Shown here: positions 44,974 through 52,951 of the stretch, piece by piece | Position numbering within the stretch: position 1 is the first letter of the stretch | Layout: each line of letters opens with the position of its first letter | NCBI GenBank assembly: GCA_016125475.1 | Contig: WGLR01000024.1 | Location: 1-64,000, forward strand | Direction of reading: 5' to 3' | Length of the DNA: 64,000 nucleotides | From: Betaproteobacteria bacterium | GTDB taxonomy: Bacteria; Pseudomonadota; Gammaproteobacteria; Burkholderiales; Ga0077523 | Position numbers and translations under genes: made by a program | The notes under the pieces: model-generated | Databases searched by the model: none | What the model saw: the letters and a program-made list of their open reading frames with translations, nothing else | What the model was told of the DNA's origin: nothing

Positions 44974-45738
44974 ATGGGTGCCCGCATGCTGAAACTGCTC
45001 GCGCTGCTCTTCACGGCCGGAAAGCTCGGCAAGGTCGCGACGACCGGCCTCACGATGATCATCTCGGTGTTCGCGTACGCGCTGATCTTCGGCATCTGGT
45101 ACGCGATCGGCCTCGTGCTGCTGATCTTCGTCCACGAGATGGGGCACTTCCTTGCCGCGCGTCAACGAGGGCTTCCGGTCGGCGCACCGACGTTCATCCC
45201 GTTCGTGGGGGCCTGGATCCAGCTGAAGGAGATGCCGCACAGCGTCGAGACGGAAGCGTACGTCGGCATCGCGGGACCCGTCGCGGGCACCATCGGCGCC
45301 GTCGCGTGTTACGTCCTGGCGCGCACGTACGACAGCGCCCTGCTGCTCGCGCTGTCCTATGCGGGCTTCTTCCTGAACCTGTTCAACCTGATCCCGCTCT
45401 CGCCGTTCGACGGCGGCCGCATCACCGCGATCGTCTCGCCACGCGTCTGGCTGCTCGGCGTGCCGATACTGGCCGGGCTCTTCTTCCTGCACCCGAGTCC
45501 GATGCTGATCCTCATCGCGCTGCTCGCGGCGCCGCACGCATGGCGTGCACTGAAGTTCGATCCGAAGGCGCCGGAAAACGTGGCCTACTACTCCGTCCCC
45601 ACGGCGTTGAGGGTGCGCTACGGCATCGTCTACGTGCTGCTCGCCGCCTACCTGGCCGTGATGACGGGCGAGGTCCACGACATGCTGCAGCACCACAGGG
45701 TCGCCCCCGAAACCTCCACCGCGCCCGGCGCGTTCTGA
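44974..45738 (+). CDS. site-2 protease family (M50) membrane metalloprotease
   Basis: 254 residues, multi-pass. Zinc site HEMGHFLAARQRG and the second motif NLIPLSPFDGGRI define the family; a conserved region FIPFVGAWIQLKEMPHS lies between. No PDZ domain. It cuts a membrane substrate, possibly an anti-sigma factor, but no such pair is nearby. ATG 44974 and ATG 44986 are both possible; neither has a strong ribosome site. Confidence 0.9.
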   Translation: MGARMLKLLALLFTAGKLGKVATTGLTMIISVFAYALIFGIWYAIGLVLLIFVHEMGHFLAARQRGLPVGAPTFIPFVGAWIQLKEMPHSVETEAYVGIAGPVAGTIGAVACYVLARTYDSALLLALSYAGFFLNLFNLIPLSPFDGGRITAIVSPRVWLLGVPILAGLFFLHPSPMLILIALLAAPHAWRALKFDPKAPENVAYYSVPTALRVRYGIVYVLLAAYLAVMTGEVHDMLQHHRVAPETSTAPGAF

Positions 45739-45750
45739 CCCGTTCCGCGC

Positions 45751-45787
45751 AAAAAAAATCGCGACCGGTGGGAGGAACCGGCCGCGA
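45751..45787 (-). terminator. Rho-independent terminator for the leftward response regulator gene
   Basis: Arms 45759-45769 and 45777-45787 pair at 10 of 11 positions around a 7-base loop, and on the minus strand the hairpin is followed by eight T (the A-run at 45751-45758). It lies about 130 bases beyond the regulator stop. Confidence 0.75.
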
Positions 45788-45916
45788 CACGAGAGCCTGA
45801 GTCGTGCGTCGAGGCCTGGGAGCATCGCCCGCTTCGGGTTCGCTCCAGTCACGTGGCCTGCAACGGGATCCACTGTACGCAGGCGGCCTGCGGCCGCCCA
45901 TGCCGACCTCACCCGA

Positions 45917-46624
45917 TCAGGTGCCGGAATTCTTCCTGACCCGAACGTCGTCCACGGGGTTGGCCGTCCCGACGGGGGCCTCGCTGCCCATCATCCCGCA
46001 GGCGATCGCGAGGCGGGTCGCCTGCGCACTCGTCGTGAGCGCGAGCTTCTGCCGCAGCGAGGTCTGGTAATTGGCCACCGTCTTGCGGGACAGTCCGAGG
46101 TGCTGCGCCGTTTCGTCCAGAGAGAGTCCGCCTGCGATCAGCCTGAACACGGCAAGCTCGCGGCTGGACAGGCGTCGCAGCGGACTGCCGCCTCCGGGCA
46201 GTGCCATCACGGCCACGTCCTGGGCGACGTCCGCGCTCAGGAAATGTCGTCCGGCTGCCACCGCGCGCAACGCGTCCACGATGACGTCCGGCCCGCAGGC
46301 CTTCGTCACGTAACCCCGCGCCCCGGCCCGGAGCATTCGGGCCACCACGAGAGGATCGTCGTGCATGCTGAGGGCGACGATCCTGGCGGACGGATCGCGG
46401 GACAGCAACCGCTGGGCCGTCTCGACGCCCCCGATTCCCGGGAGGCTCAGGTCGAGGAGGACCAGATCCGGACGAAGCCGGGGATAGGTCTCCACCGCGT
46501 CCTCGCCGCTCATGACCTGCCCTGCCACGCGCAACCCTTCGGCCGATTCGATGAGACGACAGAGCCCCTCGCGCACGACGGCATGATCGTCGACGATGAG
46601 GACGGTGACCACTGTGTCTGCCAT
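45917..46624 (-). CDS. NarL/LuxR-family response regulator (paralogue 1)
   Basis: 235 residues. Receiver: VLIVDDHAVVREGL, phospho-Asp in LVLLDLSLPGIGG, switch Lys in GARGYVTKACGP; HTH: LSSRELAVFRLIAGGLSLDETAQHLGLSRKTVANYQ. It shares long stretches with the regulator at 50596-51282 (AQDVAVMALPGG against AQELAVQMLPGN; SRKTVANYQ against SYKTVANHQ), so they are paralogues. No kinase is adjacent to this copy. The start at 46624 (MADTVVTVLIVDD) is chosen for fold; ribosome site weak. Confidence 0.93.
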   Translation of the reverse strand: MADTVVTVLIVDDHAVVREGLCRLIESAEGLRVAGQVMSGEDAVETYPRLRPDLVLLDLSLPGIGGVETAQRLLSRDPSARIVALSMHDDPLVVARMLRAGARGYVTKACGPDVIVDALRAVAAGRHFLSADVAQDVAVMALPGGGSPLRRLSSRELAVFRLIAGGLSLDETAQHLGLSRKTVANYQTSLRQKLALTTSAQATRLAIACGMMGSEAPVGTANPVDDVRVRKNSGT

Positions 46625-46649
46625 ACGCACGGCCGCAGTCGGGCAGGAT

Positions 46650-46686
46650 CCGGAACAGGCAGCCACCGGACAGCCGCCTGTTCCGG
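46650..46686. terminator. hairpin between PEP-CTERM gene and response regulator
   Basis: Perfect 11-base arms (46650-46660 and 46676-46686) around a 15-base loop. It falls just after the PEP-CTERM stop and just before the regulator start on the same strand, so it may limit read-through. No T-run. Confidence 0.45.
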
Positions 46687-46692
46687 CCGGGA

Positions 46693-47454
46693 TCAGCGAC
46701 GGCGACGCAGACCGAATGCCACGATCCCCAGACCTGCCGCGAGCATGAGGTAGGTCGAAGGCTCGGGCACGGGGGCCGTGTTCGTGGGCATGTAGCCTGC
46801 GAACGTGAAGGACACGTCGGGCTGCCCCTCTTCACCGCCCTGGCGGACGCGGATCACGTCGTCGGCAAGCGCGTAGTAGAGCGCGTCCGTCTTCACGAGG
46901 AAGAGCCCCGTCGAGGGATTGCCCTCCTGCACGTTGATGTCGGAACGCAGATCGACCACGTCCGCGTCGAAGACGTCGACGCCCTGCTTGATCCCGACGG
47001 CGGTCCGTGCGGCCGAGTACAGCCGGAGGTCCGTGTCGGTCGCGAAGGTCCAGGCGACGGCCGCGCTCGAACCGGCGAAACCGCTCCGGAATATGTCGTT
47101 CACTTCCGCGTCGATCGTCTCGAGCACGAGCCGCCCCCCGAACACGAGCCGGTCGTCGGAGCTGTCGCGGAAGACGAAATCGAAGAAGGCGCCGACCTCC
47201 TCTCCCTCGAGTTCCACGACGGTGCTCTGCTCGGCGAGCAGTTGCAGGTTCGCCGGCGGGGCGTACGTGTTGAATCCGTCCTGGTCGGTCGAGAGGATCG
47301 CACCTTCGGCGATGTAGAACTGGTCGGCATTGAGATTCTGCGACCCGCCGACGCGGAGGGGATCCGACGTCGGCAGTTCGACGAAGCCGCCTGCGTGGGC
47401 GCAGGTCGCCGCGACAGTGCACAGGGCAGCGAGAACGGTGTTCCGCAGTTTCAT
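46693..47454 (-). CDS. PEP-CTERM sorting domain protein
   Basis: 253 residues. Signal peptide (VLAALCTVAATCAHAGG) and a C-terminal sorting tripartite signal: VPEPSTYL, a hydrophobic stretch MLAAGLGIVAFGL, then RRRR. The body is probably beta-rich and unknown. PEP-CTERM proteins are cut by exosortase and exported to surface or exopolysaccharide; no exosortase gene is in this window. AGGAGA 6 bases before ATG. Located 55 bases downstream of the TonB receptor start-to-stop unit on the same strand, likely cotranscribed. Confidence 0.93.
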   Translation of the reverse strand: MKLRNTVLAALCTVAATCAHAGGFVELPTSDPLRVGGSQNLNADQFYIAEGAILSTDQDGFNTYAPPANLQLLAEQSTVVELEGEEVGAFFDFVFRDSSDDRLVFGGRLVLETIDAEVNDIFRSGFAGSSAAVAWTFATDTDLRLYSAARTAVGIKQGVDVFDADVVDLRSDINVQEGNPSTGLFLVKTDALYYALADDVIRVRQGGEEGQPDVSFTFAGYMPTNTAPVPEPSTYLMLAAGLGIVAFGLRRRR

Positions 47455-47509
47455 GGGGTGTCTCCTGTAGGGTGTGGAATCCGGCCACCGGGCCGGGTGA
47501 AGGAACACG

Positions 47510-50224
47510 TCATCTCGAGGCTCCGGTTGGCGGCGCCAGCGAGAACGTCGCCCCGACCCAGATCGCGCGCGGTGCGCCGGGGCCGATGAACTGCGAGTGC
47601 GTCCAGTCGAGGCTGTTGTAGTTGAAGCCCGTCGCGTCGCGGTATCCCCAGCGCGAAGGCGTGAAGGGGTTGAGTCCGAGTTCGCCGGCCGTCGCGTATT
47701 CGCGATCGAAGACGTTGTCCACGCGCACGAACCAGGACCAGCGGCGCGAACTGCGGTAGCTCGCGAGGAAGTTGACGACCGCATAGCCACCCGTGCGGCC
47801 GAGTCCGGTGTATGCCCGCCCGGGATTCACGGTGATCGATGGATCGTTGCGCGCCGTCACGGCGGTGCCGTCCGAGTCCGTGCCACCCGGCGTGCTCGCG
47901 TTGTTCTCGTTGCCGCGTGAGTACGAGAAGCCGTGCGCGATGAGTGTCCAGCCCACGTTCCAGCGGTCGGTCACGTCGAAGGACCAGTTGAGCCGGAGCG
48001 TGTCCCGCGGCAGTCCGGGAATGCGATCTCCCGGTTCGACGACGAACTCGCTGAGCAGGCCCTGGGCAGTCTCGGCAGTGCTGTTCGATTCGTTCACGAT
48101 GCGTGCCGTGCTCTCGAACGTCGCATCGAGCCGCGTGTAGGCGGCGCGCACGGTGTGACGTCCCCAGTGCCCCGTGAGGCCCAGTTCCACGCCCTGCCGG
48201 CGCGTCCGGCCGAACGTGTCGAACACGCCCCGATTGCGCCTGCCGAGCGACACGAACAGGATGTCGTCGGTCAGGTCGGTGCGGAACAGCGAGGCGTTCC
48301 ACGCGAGACCGGCCGCCGGCATCGTCCCCCGAAGCCCGGCTTCGATCGAGCGCGATCGCACCTGCGGCAGGTAGGGGTCGCTCGTGAGCGCAGTCGGAAT
48401 CGAGCAACCCGGCAGCTGTCCGCTGTTCTGTCCCTGGAACTGCTCCTCCGCCGCATGATCGCGTGCACACCCCAGTTCGATGACCGACGGCGTACGGCTG
48501 CCGCGACTCGCGCTGGCGAACAGGTCGAGCGTCTCGCGGGGACGAAGCGAGATGCCGAGGAGCGGATTGAGGCTCTCGTAGACGTAGTCGCCCATGCTGC
48601 AGTAGTAGCGTGCGCGCACGTCGCCCGCCTCGGCACCACAGCGTTCGCGCAAGCGGCGGGCGAGCTGATCCGTGAACTGGTAGAGCGGAATGGGTCTGTC
48701 GGACACGAGCGTGTTCTTCACGCGAGTGCGGCTGTACCGCGCCCCGGCCGTGACGTCGGCGGTCGGGTCGGGTGACCAGATACCGAGCGCGAACACGCTC
48801 TGCGTGGCCGTCGAACCCGAAAGATTGTTGCGGACGATGTCCGTGACGGTCGCCGTGAGCCCCGTGGCATCGAACGCGCCGGGATCGAGATGGATGTCCC
48901 GGCCCTCACCGATCCACCCCAGTCTCTGGCTCTGGCCGAACGTGACGTCGGAACGGTCGTGGGCGATCCCCAGCACGATCTGACCCTGCTCGCCATAGCC
49001 CGTGAACTGCAGGGCGCTTCCCCTGCCCAGCTGGTCGGACCGGCCGTAGTTCACGAGGCCGTTCGGCGTCACGCCCGGACACCCGGTCGCATCGATTTCG
49101 GCGCCTCCATCCGGATAGGTCGAGGTCGTCTGGTCGGGACACAGTCCCGTGCGGCCGTTTGCCGCCTGGTCCCACTCGTCGTAGAAGTCGCCGCCCGCCG
49201 ATCGTTGCCGAAGCTCACGCCGGTATGCCAGCGCGGACATGCTCGCGGCGTCGGTCATGTTCCAGGCCGCCTGGAGCGTCACGTGCGTGAGTCTGTTGAC
49301 GGATTCGTCGGGCGACGTGAAGACGGCCGCAGGATCCTCCCGGTACAGCTCCACCGGCACCATCCCGTTGCCCACGAGCCGGTTGTCGGCGTGGATCAGG
49401 GACGCATTCGCCTCGAACGGGGCGAGCTTCACCGTGGCTTTCGCGAACGCCTGCTTGACCGAAGAGGGCGAGTTGTCGCGCCACCCGTCCTCGTCGAGAC
49501 TGTTGAGCGCAACGAAGCCGCCGACGGGTCCGCGCACACCGCCGACCGAGGCCTCGGCCTGGCGCCGACCCCAGCTGCCGGTGAGATAGCGTGCCGCGAT
49601 GCCCGGATCCGTGAAGCCCGACTTCGTGGCAATGGACAGCGCACCGCCGAGCGTGTTGAGCCCGAAAAGGGGGTTGCTGCCAGGCAGCAGGTCCAGGCGG
49701 GCGATCGCGTTGTTCGGGATGAGATCCCAGTTCACGACGTCACCGAATCCCTCGTTCACGCGCACGCCGTCGACGTACACCGACAGCCCCTGTGGCGTTC
49801 CGATCAGGGGGGACGCCGAGAATCCCCGGAAATTGAGATCCTGCTGGAAAGGATTGCCCTGGTAGTCGTTCACGTTCACGGACTGCATGGTCGTGTTCAT
49901 GAAATCGGTCAGGCTGGTGGTGCGTGCGGCCTCGAGGTCCTGCGACGTTGCACTCTTCACGTTGGTGCTCATCTGCTCGGTCCCGATGACGACGCCCGGC
50001 AACGGCGTCACGATGCGCGGCGCAGTCACCTCGACCGTGGGAGCCACGACGGTGCCGAGTTCCTGCGCGCCCGGATGTGGCGCGGCTCCCAGCACGACCG
50101 GCGCCACGGCAGGTGCCAGCCATGTGCGGAAGCCTCCCGCCACGCGCACGCGCGGACCATGGGTACGTCTGATCGGTGTCTCCCCCCGGCGCCCCGCAGC
50201 GAGTCCGTCCGCTGCGGGGCGCAT
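47510..50224 (-). CDS. TonB-dependent receptor (large, Cys-containing loops)
   Basis: 904 residues. The N-terminal 75 residues hold an Arg-rich and hydrophobic leader (FRTWLAPAVAPVVLGAAPHPGAQ). Plug: TTMQSVNVNDYQGNPFQQDL, NFRGFSASPLIGTPQGLSVY, VDGVRVNEGFGDVVNWDLIP, LFGLNTLGGALSI. A barrel follows, ending AIWVGATFSLAPPTGASR. Three cysteine pairs lie in predicted outer loops, suggesting disulfides. Ligand unknown. A palindrome shared with another promoter in this region lies about 154 bases upstream of the start. Start ATG 50224 has only a weak ribosome site; the longer frame to 50329 is less likely. Confidence 0.88.
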   Translation of the reverse strand: MRPAADGLAAGRRGETPIRRTHGPRVRVAGGFRTWLAPAVAPVVLGAAPHPGAQELGTVVAPTVEVTAPRIVTPLPGVVIGTEQMSTNVKSATSQDLEAARTTSLTDFMNTTMQSVNVNDYQGNPFQQDLNFRGFSASPLIGTPQGLSVYVDGVRVNEGFGDVVNWDLIPNNAIARLDLLPGSNPLFGLNTLGGALSIATKSGFTDPGIAARYLTGSWGRRQAEASVGGVRGPVGGFVALNSLDEDGWRDNSPSSVKQAFAKATVKLAPFEANASLIHADNRLVGNGMVPVELYREDPAAVFTSPDESVNRLTHVTLQAAWNMTDAASMSALAYRRELRQRSAGGDFYDEWDQAANGRTGLCPDQTTSTYPDGGAEIDATGCPGVTPNGLVNYGRSDQLGRGSALQFTGYGEQGQIVLGIAHDRSDVTFGQSQRLGWIGEGRDIHLDPGAFDATGLTATVTDIVRNNLSGSTATQSVFALGIWSPDPTADVTAGARYSRTRVKNTLVSDRPIPLYQFTDQLARRLRERCGAEAGDVRARYYCSMGDYVYESLNPLLGISLRPRETLDLFASASRGSRTPSVIELGCARDHAAEEQFQGQNSGQLPGCSIPTALTSDPYLPQVRSRSIEAGLRGTMPAAGLAWNASLFRTDLTDDILFVSLGRRNRGVFDTFGRTRRQGVELGLTGHWGRHTVRAAYTRLDATFESTARIVNESNSTAETAQGLLSEFVVEPGDRIPGLPRDTLRLNWSFDVTDRWNVGWTLIAHGFSYSRGNENNASTPGGTDSDGTAVTARNDPSITVNPGRAYTGLGRTGGYAVVNFLASYRSSRRWSWFVRVDNVFDREYATAGELGLNPFTPSRWGYRDATGFNYNSLDWTHSQFIGPGAPRAIWVGATFSLAPPTGASR

Positions 50225-50595
50225 CGTGTCTTGTTCTGAGCGAGCCGGGCCTGTCCGTGGCGTGCCGGAGAGGTCGTCCACCGTGCCCGGCGTCCGAACC
50301 AGTGCGTCCACGCGCGACCGGCCCGTCACTCGGCTCTCGATGTGTCTAGATTACGAAGGGGCTGCCGTCCGGGGTTAGGGAATACTTCCCGGCGATCGCG
50401 GGATCCCTTCCGCAAGCGCGGCGGGGCACTGTGCAGGACCTGCGGTGCCTGCGTGCAGACCTGGGCGCGTGACCGGCCGGGAAATCGTCAGCGACTGTGT
50501 GCACGTGCGCGCCCGGCGTGCCGACGGGGAGTACGGGCGCAATTGGGGCGCCAGAGGCGTCGGCCGGGAATCAGAGGTTCGGCTTCGGCGCGGGC
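50225..50595. other. 371-base spacer upstream of the TonB receptor
   Basis: No gene supported. It contains the palindrome at 50378-50390 and, being the receptor's upstream region, should hold its promoter. A weak CTAGA region (50346-50350) is AT-richer than its surroundings. The rest has no motif I can name. Confidence 0.6.
50378..50390. promoter_or_regulatory. palindrome GGGAATACTTCCC upstream of TonB receptor
   Basis: Perfect 5-3-5 inverted repeat (GGGAA-TAC-TTCCC). Matches the site at 52736-52748 at 11 of 13 positions. Candidate binding site for the NarL-type regulators encoded on either side. Confidence 0.55.
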
Positions 50596-51282
50596 CTAGC
50601 GGCCATCGGCCGGACTGTCGGCCGCCGGGTCCGCGCCCGGCCCCGCTTCGATCACCCCGTGCGTCATCGCCATCCGGACGACCTGGGCAGTGTTCGACAC
50701 GTCCAGCTTCTGACGGATGTTCCACTGGTGGTTGGCGACGGTCTTGTAGGAAAGCGAGAGCATGCGTGCGATCTCGCCGACCGCGTGGCCCGCGACGAGC
50801 AGCCGGAAGACTTCGAACTCGCGTGGCGACAGCGCCTGCAGCGGATTCTCGTTGCCCGGCAGCATCTGCACCGCGAGTTCCTGCGCCATGTCGTGGCTGA
50901 TGTAGAGCTTCCCGGCCGCCACCAGCCGCACTGCCTCGACGAGGACCTCGGGCGCGCTCGACTTGGTGACGTAGCCGCGCGCACCGGTCTGGAGCGCCCG
51001 CGACGAGAAGACGATGTCCTCGTGCATGCTGAACATGAGGATCTTCGCGTCGGACTCTCGGGCGAGCATGCGTCGCGCGACTTCGATGCCGCCTATGCCC
51101 GGCAGCGTGATGTCCATGACGACGACGTCCGGCCGCTGTTCCACGAATTTCCGGTAGGCTTCCTCGCCGTTGCGGGCGTCCGCGATCACGGCGATGTCGG
51201 GTGTGCGCTCGAGGAGCCGCCGGTATCCCTCGAGCACGACGGCGTGATCGTCGACCAGCAGGACGGAGGTCTTCTTGTCCAT
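50596..51282 (-). CDS. NarL/LuxR-family response regulator (paralogue 2, with kinase)
   Basis: 228 residues. Receiver domain VLLVDDHAVVLEGYRRLLE, phospho-Asp in VVVMDITLPGIGGIEV, switch Lys in GARGYVTKSSAP; LuxR HTH LSPREFEVFRLLVAGHAVGEIARMLSLSYKTVANHQWNIRQKL. Its ATG overlaps the kinase stop by one base (TGATG), so they form a two-component pair. The HTH-containing domain and gene pairing resemble ExaE/ErbR-type regulators of alcohol oxidation, but the resemblance is general to NarL family. Confidence 0.94.
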   Translation of the reverse strand: MDKKTSVLLVDDHAVVLEGYRRLLERTPDIAVIADARNGEEAYRKFVEQRPDVVVMDITLPGIGGIEVARRMLARESDAKILMFSMHEDIVFSSRALQTGARGYVTKSSAPEVLVEAVRLVAAGKLYISHDMAQELAVQMLPGNENPLQALSPREFEVFRLLVAGHAVGEIARMLSLSYKTVANHQWNIRQKLDVSNTAQVVRMAMTHGVIEAGPGADPAADSPADGR

Positions 51283-52637
51283 CAGACGGATTCCATTGAA
51301 ACGGTGGGCATCGCGGCCTCGATGATCGTGCCGCCCCCGGGGCGGCTCTCGATCCGGAGTCGCCCCCCGAGCATCTCCACCCGCTCGCGCAGCCCGACCA
51401 GGCCGAGCCCCAGGCGCGCACGCGAGGGATCCATGCCCTGCCCGTCGTCGCGCACGGTCACCGTCATGAGGTGCGTGGCGGCGTCGAGCCGTAGCGTGAT
51501 CCCGACGGTGCGTGCGTTCGCGTGCCGCGTGATGTTCGTGAGGCACTCCTGCACGAGACGGTAGAGCGTGATGTTCGTCACCTCGCCCAGGCTGTCGGGA
51601 AGCGGCTCCGAGTCGAACGTGCACGTCACCTCGGGATGGCGGCGGTGCCACTGGTCGACGCAGTACTGCAGCGCGGGCGCGAGGCCGAGTTCGTCGAGTG
51701 CGACCGGCCGCAGGCGGCGCATGAGGCTGCGCGCGACGTCGTAGACGTGATTCGTGAGCTCGACGATCGCGTGCCCCGTGCGACGCACGTCCTCCGGAAG
51801 ATCCGCGCGATCGCGAATGGACACGGCATCGATCTTGAGCGCGTTGAGCCACTGGCCCATCTCGTCGTGGAGTTCCCGCGCGATGTGCCGGCGCTCCGCC
51901 TCCAGCAGCTCGATGCCGCGCTGGGCGAGCCGCCGGTTCTCGTTCAGGGCAGCGGCCAGTTCGGCGCGAGTTTCCTCCAGTACCGTGACGTCCGTGAAGA
52001 ATGCGTGGATCTCGAAGTGTCCGTCGAGATCGGCCGCCGCGAGCAGTCTCGCGATCACGACCGCCTCGCCGCCGTCCGCGCGACGGATGCGGAGACCGTG
52101 CTGCTCGAACTTGCGCGTGCCGTCCAGTTCCCGTTGCTGGTCGGACCATGCCTCGGGGGTCGCGTAGAACTCCGCGAGGCGGCGACCGATCGCCAGCCCG
52201 GCGCGCTCGAGCCCGAACAGCCTCGCAAGCTCCGGATTCGCGAGCGTGATGCGCCCGTCCCCGTCGGCGATGAGATTGGCCGAAAGGTTCTCGTTGAAGA
52301 GCGTCTCGAAATACTGGCGCTGCCGCGCGACGGCCTCCTGCGCCCGGAAGCGCAGCGCCATCTCCCGGGCAGCCTGCCGGGAACGCCGCCAGGACGACCA
52401 GCTCAACCCCGTCACGAGGACCGCGACCGCGAGAAGCACCTCGTCCAGCTGGTAGGCCTCGAAATGCTTGAGCACTCCCGCGAGCCCTTCCGACAGATTG
52501 AAGCGCCCGGCCGCGAGGAACGTGACTACGGTCGCGATCAGGACGATCGTCAGGTCGCGCCACGCCCCGCCCGTGCGCGACACCGTGCGTCGCGCCGCCG
52601 CTTCGGCAGGAAGGGATTCGGTCATCGTCATGTCCAT
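51282..52637 (-). CDS. NarX-type membrane sensor histidine kinase with PAS domain
   Basis: 451 residues. Two TM helices (LTIVLIATVVTFLAAGRF and LDEVLLAVAVLVTGLSW), a cytoplasmic coiled coil, a PAS domain (YFETLFNENLSANLIADGDG, LANPELARLFGLERAG), the HisKA_3 phospho-His in ERRHIARELHDEMGQWLNAL, and an ATPase domain (RHANARTVGITLRLD, DDGQGMDPS, GLGLVGLRERVEMLGG). Almost no periplasmic domain, so it senses through membrane or PAS. Three in-frame ATGs occur near the start (52637, 52631, 52625). Partner of the regulator at 50596. Confidence 0.93.
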   Translation of the reverse strand: MDMTMTESLPAEAAARRTVSRTGGAWRDLTIVLIATVVTFLAAGRFNLSEGLAGVLKHFEAYQLDEVLLAVAVLVTGLSWSSWRRSRQAAREMALRFRAQEAVARQRQYFETLFNENLSANLIADGDGRITLANPELARLFGLERAGLAIGRRLAEFYATPEAWSDQQRELDGTRKFEQHGLRIRRADGGEAVVIARLLAAADLDGHFEIHAFFTDVTVLEETRAELAAALNENRRLAQRGIELLEAERRHIARELHDEMGQWLNALKIDAVSIRDRADLPEDVRRTGHAIVELTNHVYDVARSLMRRLRPVALDELGLAPALQYCVDQWHRRHPEVTCTFDSEPLPDSLGEVTNITLYRLVQECLTNITRHANARTVGITLRLDAATHLMTVTVRDDGQGMDPSRARLGLGLVGLRERVEMLGGRLRIESRPGGGTIIEAAMPTVSMESV

Positions 52638-52951
52638 GTGTGGGTTCGCACGTCGAGTCGACTTTACACCGCGGATGCGGGAATCCTCCGGTCCGGACCT
52701 GCCGCGTTGTAGCCGATCGGTCCCCGGAAAGGGATGGGAAAACTTCCTGATCGAAGGTTCCACCCGGACCTGCGGCGAGGTCCGGGCCCCGACACGCGCG
52801 GACCCAGAGTGCCGGCGTCGCCGGCGCGGGGGCACGGCGACGAGGCCGCCCGAACCCTCGTGCGATACTCGCCCGCCTGAACGGGCTTGAACGATCCTGC
52901 CGCGGGCGGGTCGAACGCCAGCCTTTCTACGACAACGGGAGAGAATTGAAC
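52638..52951. other. 314-base divergent promoter region of kinase and propeller genes
   Basis: No gene supported. It holds the second palindrome (52736-52748) and a GTCGAGTCGAC stretch near 52655. Promoters for both divergent units must lie here; I cannot assign -10 and -35 elements with confidence. Confidence 0.55.
52736..52748. promoter_or_regulatory. palindrome GGGAAAACTTCCT between kinase and propeller genes
   Basis: Imperfect 5-3-5 inverted repeat matching the upstream site of the TonB receptor at 11 of 13 positions. It sits 99 bases before the kinase start and 204 before the propeller start. Confidence 0.55.

Noticed and set aside
47510-50224. Calling the receptor a PQQ transporter (PqqU/YncD)
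   Set aside because: The propeller neighbour suggests it, but the plug sequence is of a broad family and I see no specific match; ligand left unknown.
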